64,000 nt of DNA from Acinetobacter proteolyticus (GCF_000367945.1 NZ_KB849179.1:1679134-1743133); one strand, 5' to 3'; positions 9,751 through 19,087 are shown, counted from the first letter of the stretch. Translations and numbers: made by a program. Notes: generated by a model from the sequence alone, not told the origin.

Positions 9751-10242
9751 TTAAAGGTGTTTCTTTAATTCATCAGCTACAATCTCGATTTCAAGCGTGC
9801 TGAATTTACGAATTTCACCTTCTGCATGCTTCTCTAACATGCCACCAATCAAAGGCACTTTGACTTTCACTGTCCATGTTAAAGAGATATTCACCTTCTC
9901 ACTGTCACCAGTCACACTGCGCTCACCCTTCGCTTCCAAAGGAAGATTTGCACCCAATTCAACTGTCGAAGTTAAGTTTTTCAAATGGGTAATATCAGCA
10001 CGTTTTAAACGGAACGCATTTTTTAATAATTTTTTCGCCACCTCTGGAATATTGACATCCAGATTATATTCACGGCGTAGTGTATAAATATCACCCTGAA
10101 TATTCGATTCAATAATTTCCAAGTTCTCACCCGGAATGCGTTTACACACTGCTTCATGCAATGAAGTATCCGCCACCAGTCTTGAAAAGTCCTCAATTGA
10201 AACACCATGAATTGTTTCATTAACCGTAAATTGATGTGCCAT
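9751..10242 (-). CDS. DUF2505 family protein
   Basis: The product has 163 residues from the ATG at 10242 (MAHQFTVNETI...). A longer frame to 10287 has no advantage. The pattern of alternating beta strands, with an N-terminal helix containing SIEDFSRLVAD and a long C-terminal helix, fits DUF2505, a START/SRPBCC-like fold presumed to bind a hydrophobic ligand. No catalytic residues can be named. There is no signal peptide, so it is probably cytoplasmic. It is expressed alone and ends at the shared terminator. Confidence 0.75.
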   Translation of the reverse strand: MAHQFTVNETIHGVSIEDFSRLVADTSLHEAVCKRIPGENLEIIESNIQGDIYTLRREYNLDVNIPEVAKKLLKNAFRLKRADITHLKNLTSTVELGANLPLEAKGERSVTGDSEKVNISLTWTVKVKVPLIGGMLEKHAEGEIRKFSTLEIEIVADELKKHL

Positions 10243-10349
10243 TTTTAAATGTCCATTTCGTTTTATTAGGATGTCATCATTGCGCAAAAGTATAGCATTC
10301 TCATTTACATCTCTAAATCTGATCAGACAAAAAAGGATGACTGCATGGA

Positions 10350-10640
10350 TTAGTTATTCCTATTGTAATGATGCCGTATGCCTAATTTGACCGTAACCCG
10401 TTCCATACGGCTGATATACAGATAATGATCCCCATATTCAATCACTGCATAAAACTGCTCTGCACCATCATCCAAACCTGTGGCTGACCATGTGGTGCCT
10501 TGCGGGAATTCATCTAACCATGCCGCTTTATAAAAGTCTGAAACCGAATCAAAATCCAGATAAAGCGCTGGATCAGCCATAATTTTAGCTGCCATCTGGT
10601 CAAATTTTTGTTGTTTAAATGCCTCTAAACTGAGTAACAC
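10350..10640 (-). CDS. Conserved hypothetical protein, 96 residues
   Basis: The start is a GTG at 10640 with AGAAGGA six bases upstream, an unusually clear ribosome site that supports a real gene. The product is acidic in its middle part (LDFDSVSDFYKAAWLDEFPQ) and has no signal peptide or membrane segment. No family was recognised. It is probably a small cytoplasmic protein. Confidence 0.65.
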   Translation of the reverse strand: MLLSLEAFKQQKFDQMAAKIMADPALYLDFDSVSDFYKAAWLDEFPQGTTWSATGLDDGAEQFYAVIEYGDHYLYISRMERVTVKLGIRHHYNRNN

Positions 10641-10888
10641 AAAGCGTCCTTCTGATTTAAATTGTGCTTGAATTGCATGGTTAACTTTCCACCTAATCTT
10701 TAACTGACTTACAAAAATACAGTGATTTTCTTATGTCTCTATTTTGCTGCGGAATACGCTGTTTTTCTACATTATTTTCAGTTTTATCATATATTTTTAG
10801 GCCGTGCTGATTTGCTAGCCCAGACTCAATATGTTATCACCTTATTATGTTTTCTATTTTTTACAACGATAAACTATAAGGAGTAAAT

Positions 10889-11329
10889 ATGTCTTATCAA
10901 AATATTTTAGTTCCTGTTGATGACTCTCCAATTTCCTATGCCGCAGTCGAACATGCGCTTTCTTTAGCAAAACTCTCTGGGGCACAAGTCACCATTCTGA
11001 GTGTGGTTGCGGTTGACCCATTTGTCGGTGTGGATTTTTATCAAGTTGCCCCTGCGGTGACCGATTACTTTATGCAAGCCGAAGCACAAGCCAAAACACA
11101 ACTACAAGACATTTCTCAATCCTTTGTCCGTGATGGTATTCAGGTGAATACCAAAATTCATCATGGCTCAGCCAGTGAAGGCATTATCTTTGTCGCAGAT
11201 GAAGTTGGCGCTGATCTGATTATTATGGGTTCGCATGGCCGTACAGGTGTAAAACGTTTATTGCTCGGTAGTGTGGCGCGTGCCGTTTTAACCGAATCAC
11301 ACATTCCTGTGCTGATTGTGAAGCAATAA
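10889..11329 (+). CDS. Universal stress protein, UspA family
   Basis: The product has 146 residues, the normal length of a single-domain Usp. The N-terminus (NILVPVDDSPIS) and the C-terminal nucleotide-binding motif GSHGRTGVKRLLLGSVA (G-x2-G-x9-G-S) are intact, which places it in the ATP-binding branch of the family. It is cytoplasmic and probably dimeric. A strong ribosome site (AAGGAG) precedes the ATG. It is monocistronic, with its own terminator. Confidence 0.93.
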   Translation: MSYQNILVPVDDSPISYAAVEHALSLAKLSGAQVTILSVVAVDPFVGVDFYQVAPAVTDYFMQAEAQAKTQLQDISQSFVRDGIQVNTKIHHGSASEGIIFVADEVGADLIIMGSHGRTGVKRLLLGSVARAVLTESHIPVLIVKQ

Positions 11330-11344
11330 CAGTTTGCTTTAATT

Positions 11345-11380
11345 AAAAAAACCTTGTGTCTCGATACAAGGTTTTTTTTA
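11345..11380 (+). terminator. Rho-independent terminator of the usp gene
   Basis: The stem ACCTTGT / ACAAGGT is flanked by A and T runs that extend it, and a run of eight T follows. It starts about 15 bases after the usp stop. Confidence 0.9.
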
Positions 11381-11592
11381 TTGTCTCAAAGTTGCAGAGA
11401 TGACCGATTCGCCCCCCATATTGATCATTTATAACCCTGTTCCATGATTTGAAAAGATGCTTCACTAGCAATTGGACATTTATTTTCAAGTCAAAATAGT
11501 GAGTCGAATCAGCTTACTATCGCCAGAAAAAATGACCGTCAATAAAAACAGCATGTTTAAGAATAAGACACGGTTTTACAAGGATGATCAAT

Positions 11593-12834
11593 ATGAAACT
11601 CAATCCAATGGTGATTGGCCTCTGTGGGATATGTATCAGTACATTGAATCACGCAGCAGCACTGGACCAATCAGGACAATCCATTCTCCCTTTTCTGGAA
11701 AATGGTAACTATGTTGAAGTCAATGCCACAGCCGTTGATGCTGATATTTCGGGGAAAATCCGTAATCGTCCTGAACTGGTCAATGATCCACAGAACCTGA
11801 ACTCAGGCAATATGGGCAATAGCTTTCAATATTATAGTGCCGCGCTCAAACTTCAACTGACTGATCGAATCAGCTTTGGTCTGCTCTATGATCAGCCTTT
11901 TGGTGCTGATATTAGCTACCCGATGCAATCGAATAACACCTTCTCGGACAATGAATTTACCCAGCAAGGCACATCGGTCAATGTTGATACTGAAAGCATT
12001 AGCATGATTTTGGGTGTCAGTCCTTTTAGCAATTTTCAACTCTATGGCGGTGCTGTCTATCAATCGGTCAAAGGTGATGTTGCGCTACGTGGTAATTCAT
12101 ATAGTGAAGCCTTTAATGGCTATGATGCAAAATTTAAACAGGATCATGCAGTCGGTTGGCTGGCAGGTCTGAGTTATCAAATCCCAGATATTGCCTTGAA
12201 AGCTGCGCTGACCTATCGCTCCAAGATCGACCACGATATGCAGGTAACTGAGACCATGTTTGGTCAACCTTTGGAAGTGACTACCCCAAGTAAAACCAAA
12301 ATTTCGACACCACAATCGGTGAATGTTGATTTTCAAACAGGTGTGTACAAAGACACATTGCTCTATACCAATCTACGTTGGGTCAACTGGAAAGATTTTC
12401 ATATTCGACCGACGCAATTTGGCGCAGTGACGGAGTATCTCACTGGCGTAATCAGCGAAGGAACCTATACAGGTGGTTTTGATTTAGACAGCTATCAAAA
12501 AGATCAATGGACGGTCAATGTCGGACTTGGACATCAGTTCACTGAAAAATGGAGTGCATCGACTGAAGTCAGTTGGGACTCTGGTACAGGCGACCCTGCA
12601 TCCACATTGAATCCGACCAAAGGGTCTTGGGGGATTGGTCTAGGTGCTCAGTTTAATCCTGCCCCGAACTACTTTATTGCCGCTGGCGTTAAATACTTCT
12701 GGTTAGGTGATGTGATTGCCGAAGACGGCACCTATTACATTCCTGTAGCAGGAATTAAACCCATTGCTGAACAGGCCGATTTTAAAGATAACAGTGCAAT
12801 CGCTTATGGTTTGAAAATGGGCTACCGTTTTTAG
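11593..12834 (+). CDS. Outer membrane protein, OmpP1/FadL/TodX family
   Basis: This is a predicted 14-strand outer-membrane channel for long-chain fatty acids or other hydrophobic compounds. The ATG at 11593 is chosen because AGGA lies eight bases upstream; the ATG at 11584 overlaps that site. The start gives a signal peptide (MKLNPMVIGLCGICISTLNHA) and a mature N-terminus ALDQSGQS that fits the inward-plugging hatch of FadL proteins. Amphipathic beta strands with FGLLYDQPFGADISYP and WVNWKDFHIRP are typical. The last residue is phenylalanine (GLKMGYRF), as expected for BAM-dependent insertion. It has 413 residues. Confidence 0.85.
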   Translation: MKLNPMVIGLCGICISTLNHAAALDQSGQSILPFLENGNYVEVNATAVDADISGKIRNRPELVNDPQNLNSGNMGNSFQYYSAALKLQLTDRISFGLLYDQPFGADISYPMQSNNTFSDNEFTQQGTSVNVDTESISMILGVSPFSNFQLYGGAVYQSVKGDVALRGNSYSEAFNGYDAKFKQDHAVGWLAGLSYQIPDIALKAALTYRSKIDHDMQVTETMFGQPLEVTTPSKTKISTPQSVNVDFQTGVYKDTLLYTNLRWVNWKDFHIRPTQFGAVTEYLTGVISEGTYTGGFDLDSYQKDQWTVNVGLGHQFTEKWSASTEVSWDSGTGDPASTLNPTKGSWGIGLGAQFNPAPNYFIAAGVKYFWLGDVIAEDGTYYIPVAGIKPIAEQADFKDNSAIAYGLKMGYRF

Positions 12835-12851
12835 TCACAAAAACTCATCAT

Positions 12852-12900
12852 GCTAAGTAGGAACAGATCTACCTCTAGTCTTGCTCCTACTTGGCTCTTT
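12852..12900 (+). terminator. Putative terminator after the FadL-type gene
   Basis: GCTAAGTAGGA pairs with TCCTACTTGGC (one G-U pair) across a 22-base loop, and a short T run follows. Confidence 0.6.
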
Positions 12901-12979
12901 TCTGGCATTCAATCAGCGGATTAGCTTAGAATCTCAAAGCATTATTTTAATAATGAATGTCATCTCTAGGAAAAATCCA

Positions 12980-13348
12980 ATGAAAAAAATCGCTCTTGTC
13001 TTTTCAATATTTATATCTAGCTTCGTTTTTCCTTTTACTACTTTTGCCAATTCACCTGATCCCAAAGAAAGCATGGATATTTTTATTGGCACCCTAACCA
13101 TTCAGGATAACAAAGCCATTTTAACGCGCTGCGATATTGCGCAGAATGAATATGTGTTGAAAGATGCAGATTGGTCTAAGCAAAAGGCCGTATCAGGTTT
13201 TCTATCCAAAGCGACAAAACTAAAACAGCCAATTTATGCAGAAGTCATCGCAGCGTATAAAAACGAAAAAGATATCAACATTCTATTGGTTGATTCCATT
13301 GAAAATCTGACTGAAGCGAAAAGCTGTCATTTGGCCGATTTATTTTAA
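12980..13348 (+). CDS. Hypothetical periplasmic protein
   Basis: The reading frame is open from 12881, but the ATG at 12980 gives a signal peptide (MKKIALVFSIFISSFVFPFT, cleavage near FA-NS) and has AGGA upstream. The product has 122 residues. The mature part has two cysteines (LTRCDIAQN and AKSCHLADLF) that could pair. No domain was recognised. Confidence 0.65.
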   Translation: MKKIALVFSIFISSFVFPFTTFANSPDPKESMDIFIGTLTIQDNKAILTRCDIAQNEYVLKDADWSKQKAVSGFLSKATKLKQPIYAEVIAAYKNEKDINILLVDSIENLTEAKSCHLADLF

Positions 13349-13401
13349 GGCTCGCTATACACGGCAAGCTTTTAGCTCGAATATTGGTAATCGCAATACC
13401 G

Positions 13402-14565
13402 TTATTCACTAAACGTTTGCCATGTCTCAAAAGCATGTGCGTGATACAGCTTCAACTTGGAGAATTGAGGAATAATCGCTTCACTCTGGGTTGGTCTTAA
13501 AAATACAAAATCATCGACCTGAATATCACAATCCTTCGGTACGTTGACCAACTCTTGATTACTGCTACGCCCATATAAAATATGGGTATGCGCCTGTTCA
13601 GGATAGACATAATCAGCCAACCAATAGCCACCATAAATAAATAGGGCCTTACATTTATGTGGCAATTTATCCAATAAGGACATAGATGGCAGTTGAGTAA
13701 ATGGCAATATTTTTAATACAGGCGCAGCAATCCATAACGCAGGTTGTAAGGCTCTTAAAAAATCACTGTCAAAATCACTTGGTTTTAAGAGCATTGAACC
13801 AAAAGACAAATCGTTGCAGACACTTTCAGTGGTATGAAAGCTAAAGGTTGGGCTGCCGCCACCATTAAAACACAGCGCATCATGCCACAGCGTTGGGAAC
13901 TGTTTTTGAATTAACTGTTGATAATGAGCATAAGTCTGTTGCGAGCTTTGATAAGCCAGTTCAGGTTTTTTAATGATGGCTGGAATTTTGGTGACATGTG
14001 CATCATAGCCCATCAAACCAGAGAGTTTTAAATACTGTGGATATTGCTGAATCAGCTTTAAGATTTCGGTCAGCTGTTGTGTTGATTGTACTCCACCACG
14101 GTGTAAACCCACATCAATCTCAATATTCACCTTTAGACAGAGCGAATAGGTCTGGGCAATCTCCAGATATTGTTGCAAGCGTTGCTTGGCATCAATCAGC
14201 CACTGAATTTTGGCATTCGACCATTCTGCATACTGATCAAAAAAATGACGTACTGCTTGGGCAGGCATCGGCTTACCCAACAGAATATCCGCTTCGGCAA
14301 AATTTTCTAGGATCGAAACAATATGCGGTTGATGAAATACCATAAAGCGTTGCGTATTGATCTGTTCAGATAACAACTTAAGTAGGTCTAGGCTTGCTAA
14401 TGATTTCACCACCAAGCGTGCTTTTAAATGTTTGGCATGAGCAAGACGAATCTGAACATGTTGAATATTTTGTGTTAACGCTGCTTCATCGATGATCAGT
14501 TGCGGAGTCGCAATCCCCTGCTTTTTTAGGTCGAGATTGAGTTGTTTAAAATAATGATCCAACAT
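13402..14565 (-). CDS. PLP-dependent fold-III enzyme (alanine racemase N-terminal / D-threonine aldolase-like)
   Basis: The 387-residue protein has an alanine-racemase-type N-terminal barrel. The expected PLP lysine lies in ARLVVKSLASLDLL, and LKVNIEIDVGLHRGGV follows. A C-terminal region resembles the D-serine dehydratase-like domain of the DSD1/D-threonine aldolase group. Members of that group act on D-amino or beta-hydroxy amino acids and often bind a metal through a His-x-Cys pair near the C-terminus. Here the corresponding stretch reads LYHAHAFETW, with no cysteine. The gene is the last of three minus-strand genes with the flavoprotein and ceramidase-like genes; the AraC regulator diverges from the set. 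The substrate is unknown. Confidence 0.75.
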   Translation of the reverse strand: MLDHYFKQLNLDLKKQGIATPQLIIDEAALTQNIQHVQIRLAHAKHLKARLVVKSLASLDLLKLLSEQINTQRFMVFHQPHIVSILENFAEADILLGKPMPAQAVRHFFDQYAEWSNAKIQWLIDAKQRLQQYLEIAQTYSLCLKVNIEIDVGLHRGGVQSTQQLTEILKLIQQYPQYLKLSGLMGYDAHVTKIPAIIKKPELAYQSSQQTYAHYQQLIQKQFPTLWHDALCFNGGGSPTFSFHTTESVCNDLSFGSMLLKPSDFDSDFLRALQPALWIAAPVLKILPFTQLPSMSLLDKLPHKCKALFIYGGYWLADYVYPEQAHTHILYGRSSNQELVNVPKDCDIQVDDFVFLRPTQSEAIIPQFSKLKLYHAHAFETWQTFSE

Positions 14566-14620
14566 GGCTATACCTTTCTCAATAAATTAAATAAACATTT
14601 AAGTCGAACCCAAGTTAAAA

Positions 14621-15907
14621 CTAACCTAAAAACAGCTTTTCCAGATAGGGATTTAAAAACTTAGCTTCTGGGTCAAGCTGCTGACGTAAAACCATAAAAT
14701 CATCCCACTTTGGATATAAAGCCCGAAGCTGTGTGCTGGTCATATGATGCATTTTACCCCAATGCGGACGCCCTCGATATTTCTGCAAAATGGGCTCAAC
14801 CACATCAAAAATCAAACGTGGATCTTGTTTATGGTATTGATGCACCGAGATCGAAATGGAATCCTGCTGATAAAACGGACTGAGCCAAATATCATCCCCC
14901 TTCACAAAGCGAAATTCGAGCGGAAAAAAGGTGGCAACTTTATACTTTCTTAAGGCATGCAACACTTCATCCAAACATTCAACTCCACGATCCACAGCAA
15001 TCTGATATTCCATTTCATTGAATTTGGTATTACGCGGCGTTGGAAATATCTTACTTGACCAATCAACATAGGTGGTTGGTTTGACAAAGATACCTAACAG
15101 CTTCTGTAAATAAGGATTCAACGAAGGAAAGTTTTTGGTCAGTTCAGAGCATAAGGTCAGTAAAATATCATCCGATGGAAAATTTTCCTTACGCGGCAAA
15201 ACCGCTTCATCGGTCTCATCCAAGGTTTTCAGCATCAACTGCTTTTCATGGGAAAACACAAAGCACTCAATATGTCGATGCTGATGTTTCCATTGCTGAA
15301 TATGCTGCATCATGTCTTCGACTGGACAAAGTTCAATGTGTTCTTTGAGTTTATAGCGCGGGCGATTCTGCATGGTGATCTGAGTCAAGATGCCTAAACT
15401 ACCCAAAGAAACTCGCCCTGCGGCAAAGATTTCAGGATGTTCTGTGCGGCTGCATTTTAGGATTTCACCCGAAGCCGTCAACAACTCAAAAGCGTCAACA
15501 TAGGCCGAAATACAATGCAAATCTGCTCCTGTCCCATGTGTGCCCGTAGAGACAGCACCCGCCAAACTTTGCTGATCAATATCGCCTTGATTCATCAACG
15601 CCTGATTAATCGATTGCTGTTGTAAATGTTGATCTAGGTCATATAAACGTGTGCCTGCATAAATACTGCTCTGACATCGATCAAGATCAGTCGATGCAAT
15701 TCCTGCAATATGATCCAAAGACAATAAGGTGGCATCAGTACACACCAACGGCGTAAAGGAATGCCCTGCACCCACCACCCGTATTTTTTGCTGCGCTTGA
15801 ACCATAGCCTGTAGTTCTTGAATATTAGCAGGCTGTAAAACCTGTTGCGGTTTGGATTGTTGAAAGCCAGACCAGTTCGACCAGATGCCTTGTGTTAAAT
15901 CACTCAT
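14621..15907 (-). CDS. FAD-binding oxidoreductase, D-arabinono-1,4-lactone oxidase family
   Basis: The product has 428 residues, with an N-terminal PCMH-type FAD domain and a C-terminal ALO domain. RVVGAGHSFTPL contains the histidine to which FAD is covalently bound in related sugar-lactone oxidases, and GAVSTGTHGTG binds the cofactor. HWGKMHHMTSTQL near residue 395 is the ALO signature. Enzymes of this family oxidise aldonolactones or alditols with oxygen. No signal peptide is seen. It lies 11 bases from the ceramidase-like gene and 55 bases from the PLP enzyme gene, and is probably cotranscribed with both. Confidence 0.85.
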   Translation of the reverse strand: MSDLTQGIWSNWSGFQQSKPQQVLQPANIQELQAMVQAQQKIRVVGAGHSFTPLVCTDATLLSLDHIAGIASTDLDRCQSSIYAGTRLYDLDQHLQQQSINQALMNQGDIDQQSLAGAVSTGTHGTGADLHCISAYVDAFELLTASGEILKCSRTEHPEIFAAGRVSLGSLGILTQITMQNRPRYKLKEHIELCPVEDMMQHIQQWKHQHRHIECFVFSHEKQLMLKTLDETDEAVLPRKENFPSDDILLTLCSELTKNFPSLNPYLQKLLGIFVKPTTYVDWSSKIFPTPRNTKFNEMEYQIAVDRGVECLDEVLHALRKYKVATFFPLEFRFVKGDDIWLSPFYQQDSISISVHQYHKQDPRLIFDVVEPILQKYRGRPHWGKMHHMTSTQLRALYPKWDDFMVLRQQLDPEAKFLNPYLEKLFLG

Positions 15908-15918
15908 ACTGCCTCTCC

Positions 15919-17652
15919 TTAGCTAACGGCCGTTTTTAAATTGCCATGATTAGTGCGTTTTGCGAGTTCGTTTTCTGGAATCGGCTGTGGTCGTGTCATT
16001 TCATCGTAATGACGTTTATTTTTCTCTAATAACAATTGTTCTGCTAAGCCTTTGAATTTGCTCTGACAGGCTGCCAATGTCCATTGACCGAATAAGGTAT
16101 GCCCACCTTCATACGCCTGTACTTGATATTCTTCATAGGTGGTGACATAACCCATATAATCATTGCAGTACGATGCTAACCAAACGCTTTCAATCGAAGC
16201 TTGTGCGGCAAGCGTCTGTTTAACCGTATCAACCACACGCTGTCCTGCGATGGAAGTAAATTCTCCTGGACAGCAAATCAAAGCCAATTGACCTAATCGC
16301 ACAATTTGTAAGGGAACCACACTCGGGACTAAAGGACTCTGCTGAATCGCCCCAGCTTTCACTTGTCGGTTCATTTCTGCAATCAACGGATCAAGAAAAC
16401 TCGGTGGAAAACCAATCGGTTGGCCTAAAATCTTTTTAGCACCCGCTTCCAGTAAAATCTGTTTCGGCCCTTGAGAGGCATACAACTGCTGATAGTCTGC
16501 AAAATCAGCTGCTTTTGGGTGCTTGTTTTTTTGTTTGCGAAATTGATCCGCTAAAAATTGCATCCCCATAATTAAGGGTTTGGGTGCACCTAAACCATCG
16601 ACAGGCGTGCCTGCAAAAAATGCGGTGCCATGACAAGGCTGACTGGTCTTGGCATGCTTTTGCCCAGCTGCGAACTCATCTGGAATCTCAATATTACTCA
16701 GATCAACATAGGACAAAACTGCATCGATCTTGCCTTCGACTTTATGTAATTTTTTAGGAATATTTGACTGTAAAGCCGTCAAAGCCAGTTCACTTTGATA
16801 GCGTCCATTTTGTTGCGCGTATTGATATTCCTGCTCGCCTTTAATCTTATTGCGAATCTTCAGCTGATCTTTGCCATGAAAATGCGGTGATACGTCCCCT
16901 GCAGTTGCTTGAGCAAAAATCGTGACTGGATTTTGAATCCCTTGCTCAGTTAAAGCCTGCTCAGAGAATGCGGCTGCATAGCCTTTATTATCACCATCAT
17001 AGGCGTTTAAAGAATTTCCCAAACAGGTTGCATGTACCCCAAATAAGGAAATAAAGGACTGTAGTTTTTGCTCACGATAGAAACCGATCAACTGCATTTC
17101 TCGGTTCAAGGCTAAATGCGTTTCAGCTTCGGTACGTGGCAGAACCTCTGGATTACGATTATAGGCTTTGATTGAACGATTCCATGCGACAGGTGTCTGT
17201 TCTGGAAAATGTTGAACCCCCAAGAAAATCTCGGTGTCTTGTTCAGACGCAATCGCATTTTGAATACTCAGTACAATCGCCTCAACAATCGCCTTTAAAT
17301 GTTCAGGCACAAAACCAGGGGTTGGCATATTATACAAAGCTTCATAACCACAACCACCAGGCCCAGAGTGGGTATGGGTTGCCATGAGGACCAATTGATT
17401 TTCATCAAATTGTGAATCTAGAATTTGTGTGAGTCGCGCTACTGTTTGACTACGTATGGCATGGGTAATACAGCCTACGTCCAGACAACAGATGACTAAT
17501 CGGTTATGTTGTTGATCGACAATACTCACGCTACGTGCAAATAAAGCTGTGCGCTGTTCATAGGCCCGATGTGACCATTGCCCATAACCAAACATGGCAT
17601 AGCCTTTCGGTGTGATTTTGATTTGCTGCTTGTCCCAACCCACCTGATACAT
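15919..17652 (-). CDS. Neutral/alkaline ceramidase-like hydrolase
   Basis: The 577-residue protein carries the core motifs of neutral ceramidases: ATHTHSGPGG (residues 91-100, zinc histidines), LFGVHATCLGNS (zinc His207) and AGDVSPHF with nucleophile Ser255. Known family members cleave the amide bond of ceramides. It is shorter than the Pseudomonas enzyme. It starts directly at MYQVGWDKQQI without a signal peptide, so it seems cytoplasmic and may act on another amide. The ATG at 17652 is preferred over the preceding GTG because AAGGA is seven bases away. It heads the three-gene set and diverges from the AraC regulator. Confidence 0.8.
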   Translation of the reverse strand: MYQVGWDKQQIKITPKGYAMFGYGQWSHRAYEQRTALFARSVSIVDQQHNRLVICCLDVGCITHAIRSQTVARLTQILDSQFDENQLVLMATHTHSGPGGCGYEALYNMPTPGFVPEHLKAIVEAIVLSIQNAIASEQDTEIFLGVQHFPEQTPVAWNRSIKAYNRNPEVLPRTEAETHLALNREMQLIGFYREQKLQSFISLFGVHATCLGNSLNAYDGDNKGYAAAFSEQALTEQGIQNPVTIFAQATAGDVSPHFHGKDQLKIRNKIKGEQEYQYAQQNGRYQSELALTALQSNIPKKLHKVEGKIDAVLSYVDLSNIEIPDEFAAGQKHAKTSQPCHGTAFFAGTPVDGLGAPKPLIMGMQFLADQFRKQKNKHPKAADFADYQQLYASQGPKQILLEAGAKKILGQPIGFPPSFLDPLIAEMNRQVKAGAIQQSPLVPSVVPLQIVRLGQLALICCPGEFTSIAGQRVVDTVKQTLAAQASIESVWLASYCNDYMGYVTTYEEYQVQAYEGGHTLFGQWTLAACQSKFKGLAEQLLLEKNKRHYDEMTRPQPIPENELAKRTNHGNLKTAVS

Positions 17653-17768
17653 CACGATTTCCTTTCAATTCTTTTTCTAACTGTGTTAAAGCATGTTGAA
17701 AGTTAATCAAAATTATGCGATACCCAACAGGGTTAAAGACACTTTTCTTTGGGGGGCAAAACGGACTT

Positions 17769-18815
17769 ATGCCTATACGTAGCGGCGATAAAAATGAACA
17801 ACAGCAATTTATTCCACCCACCATTCTGGCGAGCCTGATCCATTATGCAGAGCAGCAACAGTGGGATTATGCTGCATGGTTTGAGAATTCAGGTTTAGAC
17901 ACTGCACAAATACAGCAAACCCAAGGTGTGGTTCGTTTTAGCCAACTCTGTGATGTTGTTCGTCAAGCCATGACCACCTATCAACAACCTAACCTAGGCT
18001 TAAAGCTTGGCAGTAGCGAAGGTCTGATTTCGATGGGGATTTTGGGCTTTGCCATGCAATCGTGTAAAACGGTTGCAGATGCTTTAGACATTGCACTGCG
18101 CTACCATCGGATTTCTGGCAGTGTCTTGAATATCGACTTTTCTATCCACGCTGATCTTTGTGAATTGGAAGTCACCGAACCTTATCCCTGCAATGAACTC
18201 AAAGCCTTTTTCTATGATGAATTATTCAGCAGCATCATCACCTGTTTAAACGCCATGTTGGGCGATCATGATGATGTGATCAGTCTTGAGCTCAGCTATC
18301 TACCAAGCGAATATCAACAACAATATAGCGAACTTTTTGGCTGCCCGATCCAGTTTAACCGTGATAAAAATATCATGCACTTTAGCAGCAGCCTGTTACA
18401 ACGCAGCTTAAAAAATTATAGCCCTGCCAACTACGCAACTGCTATCCAAATCTGTGAACAGTCCTTAAAAGAAATCGACCAGCTCAATCAAGTCGGCTAT
18501 GTACATTTACTCGATCATTTGATTGAACAGCACTTACCTGAACGCTTTGAGATGCAACACGCTGCCGAACAACTACACATCAGCGAACGCCATTTAAGGC
18601 GGCAATTATTATCAGAGGGCTTAAGTTTTCAACAAATCCGTCAAAATGTACTGGAACGCAAGGCCAAGCAACTTATTGAACAGAACCTATCCATGAGTGA
18701 GATTAGCCTGCAACTAGGCTTTAGCGAATTACGTGAATTCCGACGTGCCTTTAAACGTTGGACTGGGCAAGCACCTTCGGTTTATAAACAAGAGATCATT
18801 TTACTTAATGCCTAG
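17769..18815 (+). CDS. AraC family transcriptional regulator
   Basis: The product has 348 residues from the ATG at 17769; an in-frame ATG at 17715 lacks a ribosome site. The N-terminal part (FIPPTILASLIHYAEQQ) matches the arabinose-binding/dimerisation-type domain of OruR/ArgR-like AraC regulators. The C-terminal 100 residues contain two helix-turn-helix motifs (LHISERHLRRQL and LQLGFSELREFRRAFKRWTG). It is divergent from the ceramidase-like/lactone oxidase/PLP enzyme set and most likely controls it. The inducer is unknown. Confidence 0.9.
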   Translation: MPIRSGDKNEQQQFIPPTILASLIHYAEQQQWDYAAWFENSGLDTAQIQQTQGVVRFSQLCDVVRQAMTTYQQPNLGLKLGSSEGLISMGILGFAMQSCKTVADALDIALRYHRISGSVLNIDFSIHADLCELEVTEPYPCNELKAFFYDELFSSIITCLNAMLGDHDDVISLELSYLPSEYQQQYSELFGCPIQFNRDKNIMHFSSSLLQRSLKNYSPANYATAIQICEQSLKEIDQLNQVGYVHLLDHLIEQHLPERFEMQHAAEQLHISERHLRRQLLSEGLSFQQIRQNVLERKAKQLIEQNLSMSEISLQLGFSELREFRRAFKRWTGQAPSVYKQEIILLNA

Positions 18816-18920
18816 GAATCAAACGGTCTAGAAATTTCCAAGCACAGATGCAGATAAAACCGGACCGTAAATGCTTTTTCTTGTAATTTTAAATTCTCGC
18901 AAAAATTCACTACCGCGCTC

Positions 18921-19012
18921 GGCGGCATGGATGCCGCCAGTTTGGCTGTGATACAAGGAAGTATCATCAGCCAAACAAAGGATTTTTGTTACTTTTCATC
19001 CCTGAAAAGTAA
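18921..19012. other. Three-hairpin structured intergenic element
   Basis: The 320-base gap after the AraC gene holds no gene but has three consecutive strong hairpins. GGCGGCAT-GG-ATGCCGCC is at 18921-18938. TTTGGCTGTGATAC pairs with GTATCATCAGCCAAA (one bulged base) at 18941-18975. TTACTTTTCA-TCCC-TGAAAAGTAA is at 18989-19012. Their local GC is higher than that of the flanks. It could be a dispersed structured repeat or a non-coding RNA; the sequence alone does not decide. Confidence 0.7.
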
Positions 19013-19087
19013 GAGAGGAAGCCAAGGCAAATTCCGAAATAAGGTAATATCTCAGTAAGATTCCACAGAAACTATCGAACCGTAAAA

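Noticed and set aside
18921..19012. Short coding sequence in the gap after the AraC gene
   Set aside because: Frames through it are open for a few dozen codons, but the sequence is dominated by perfect inverted repeats and has no ribosome site.
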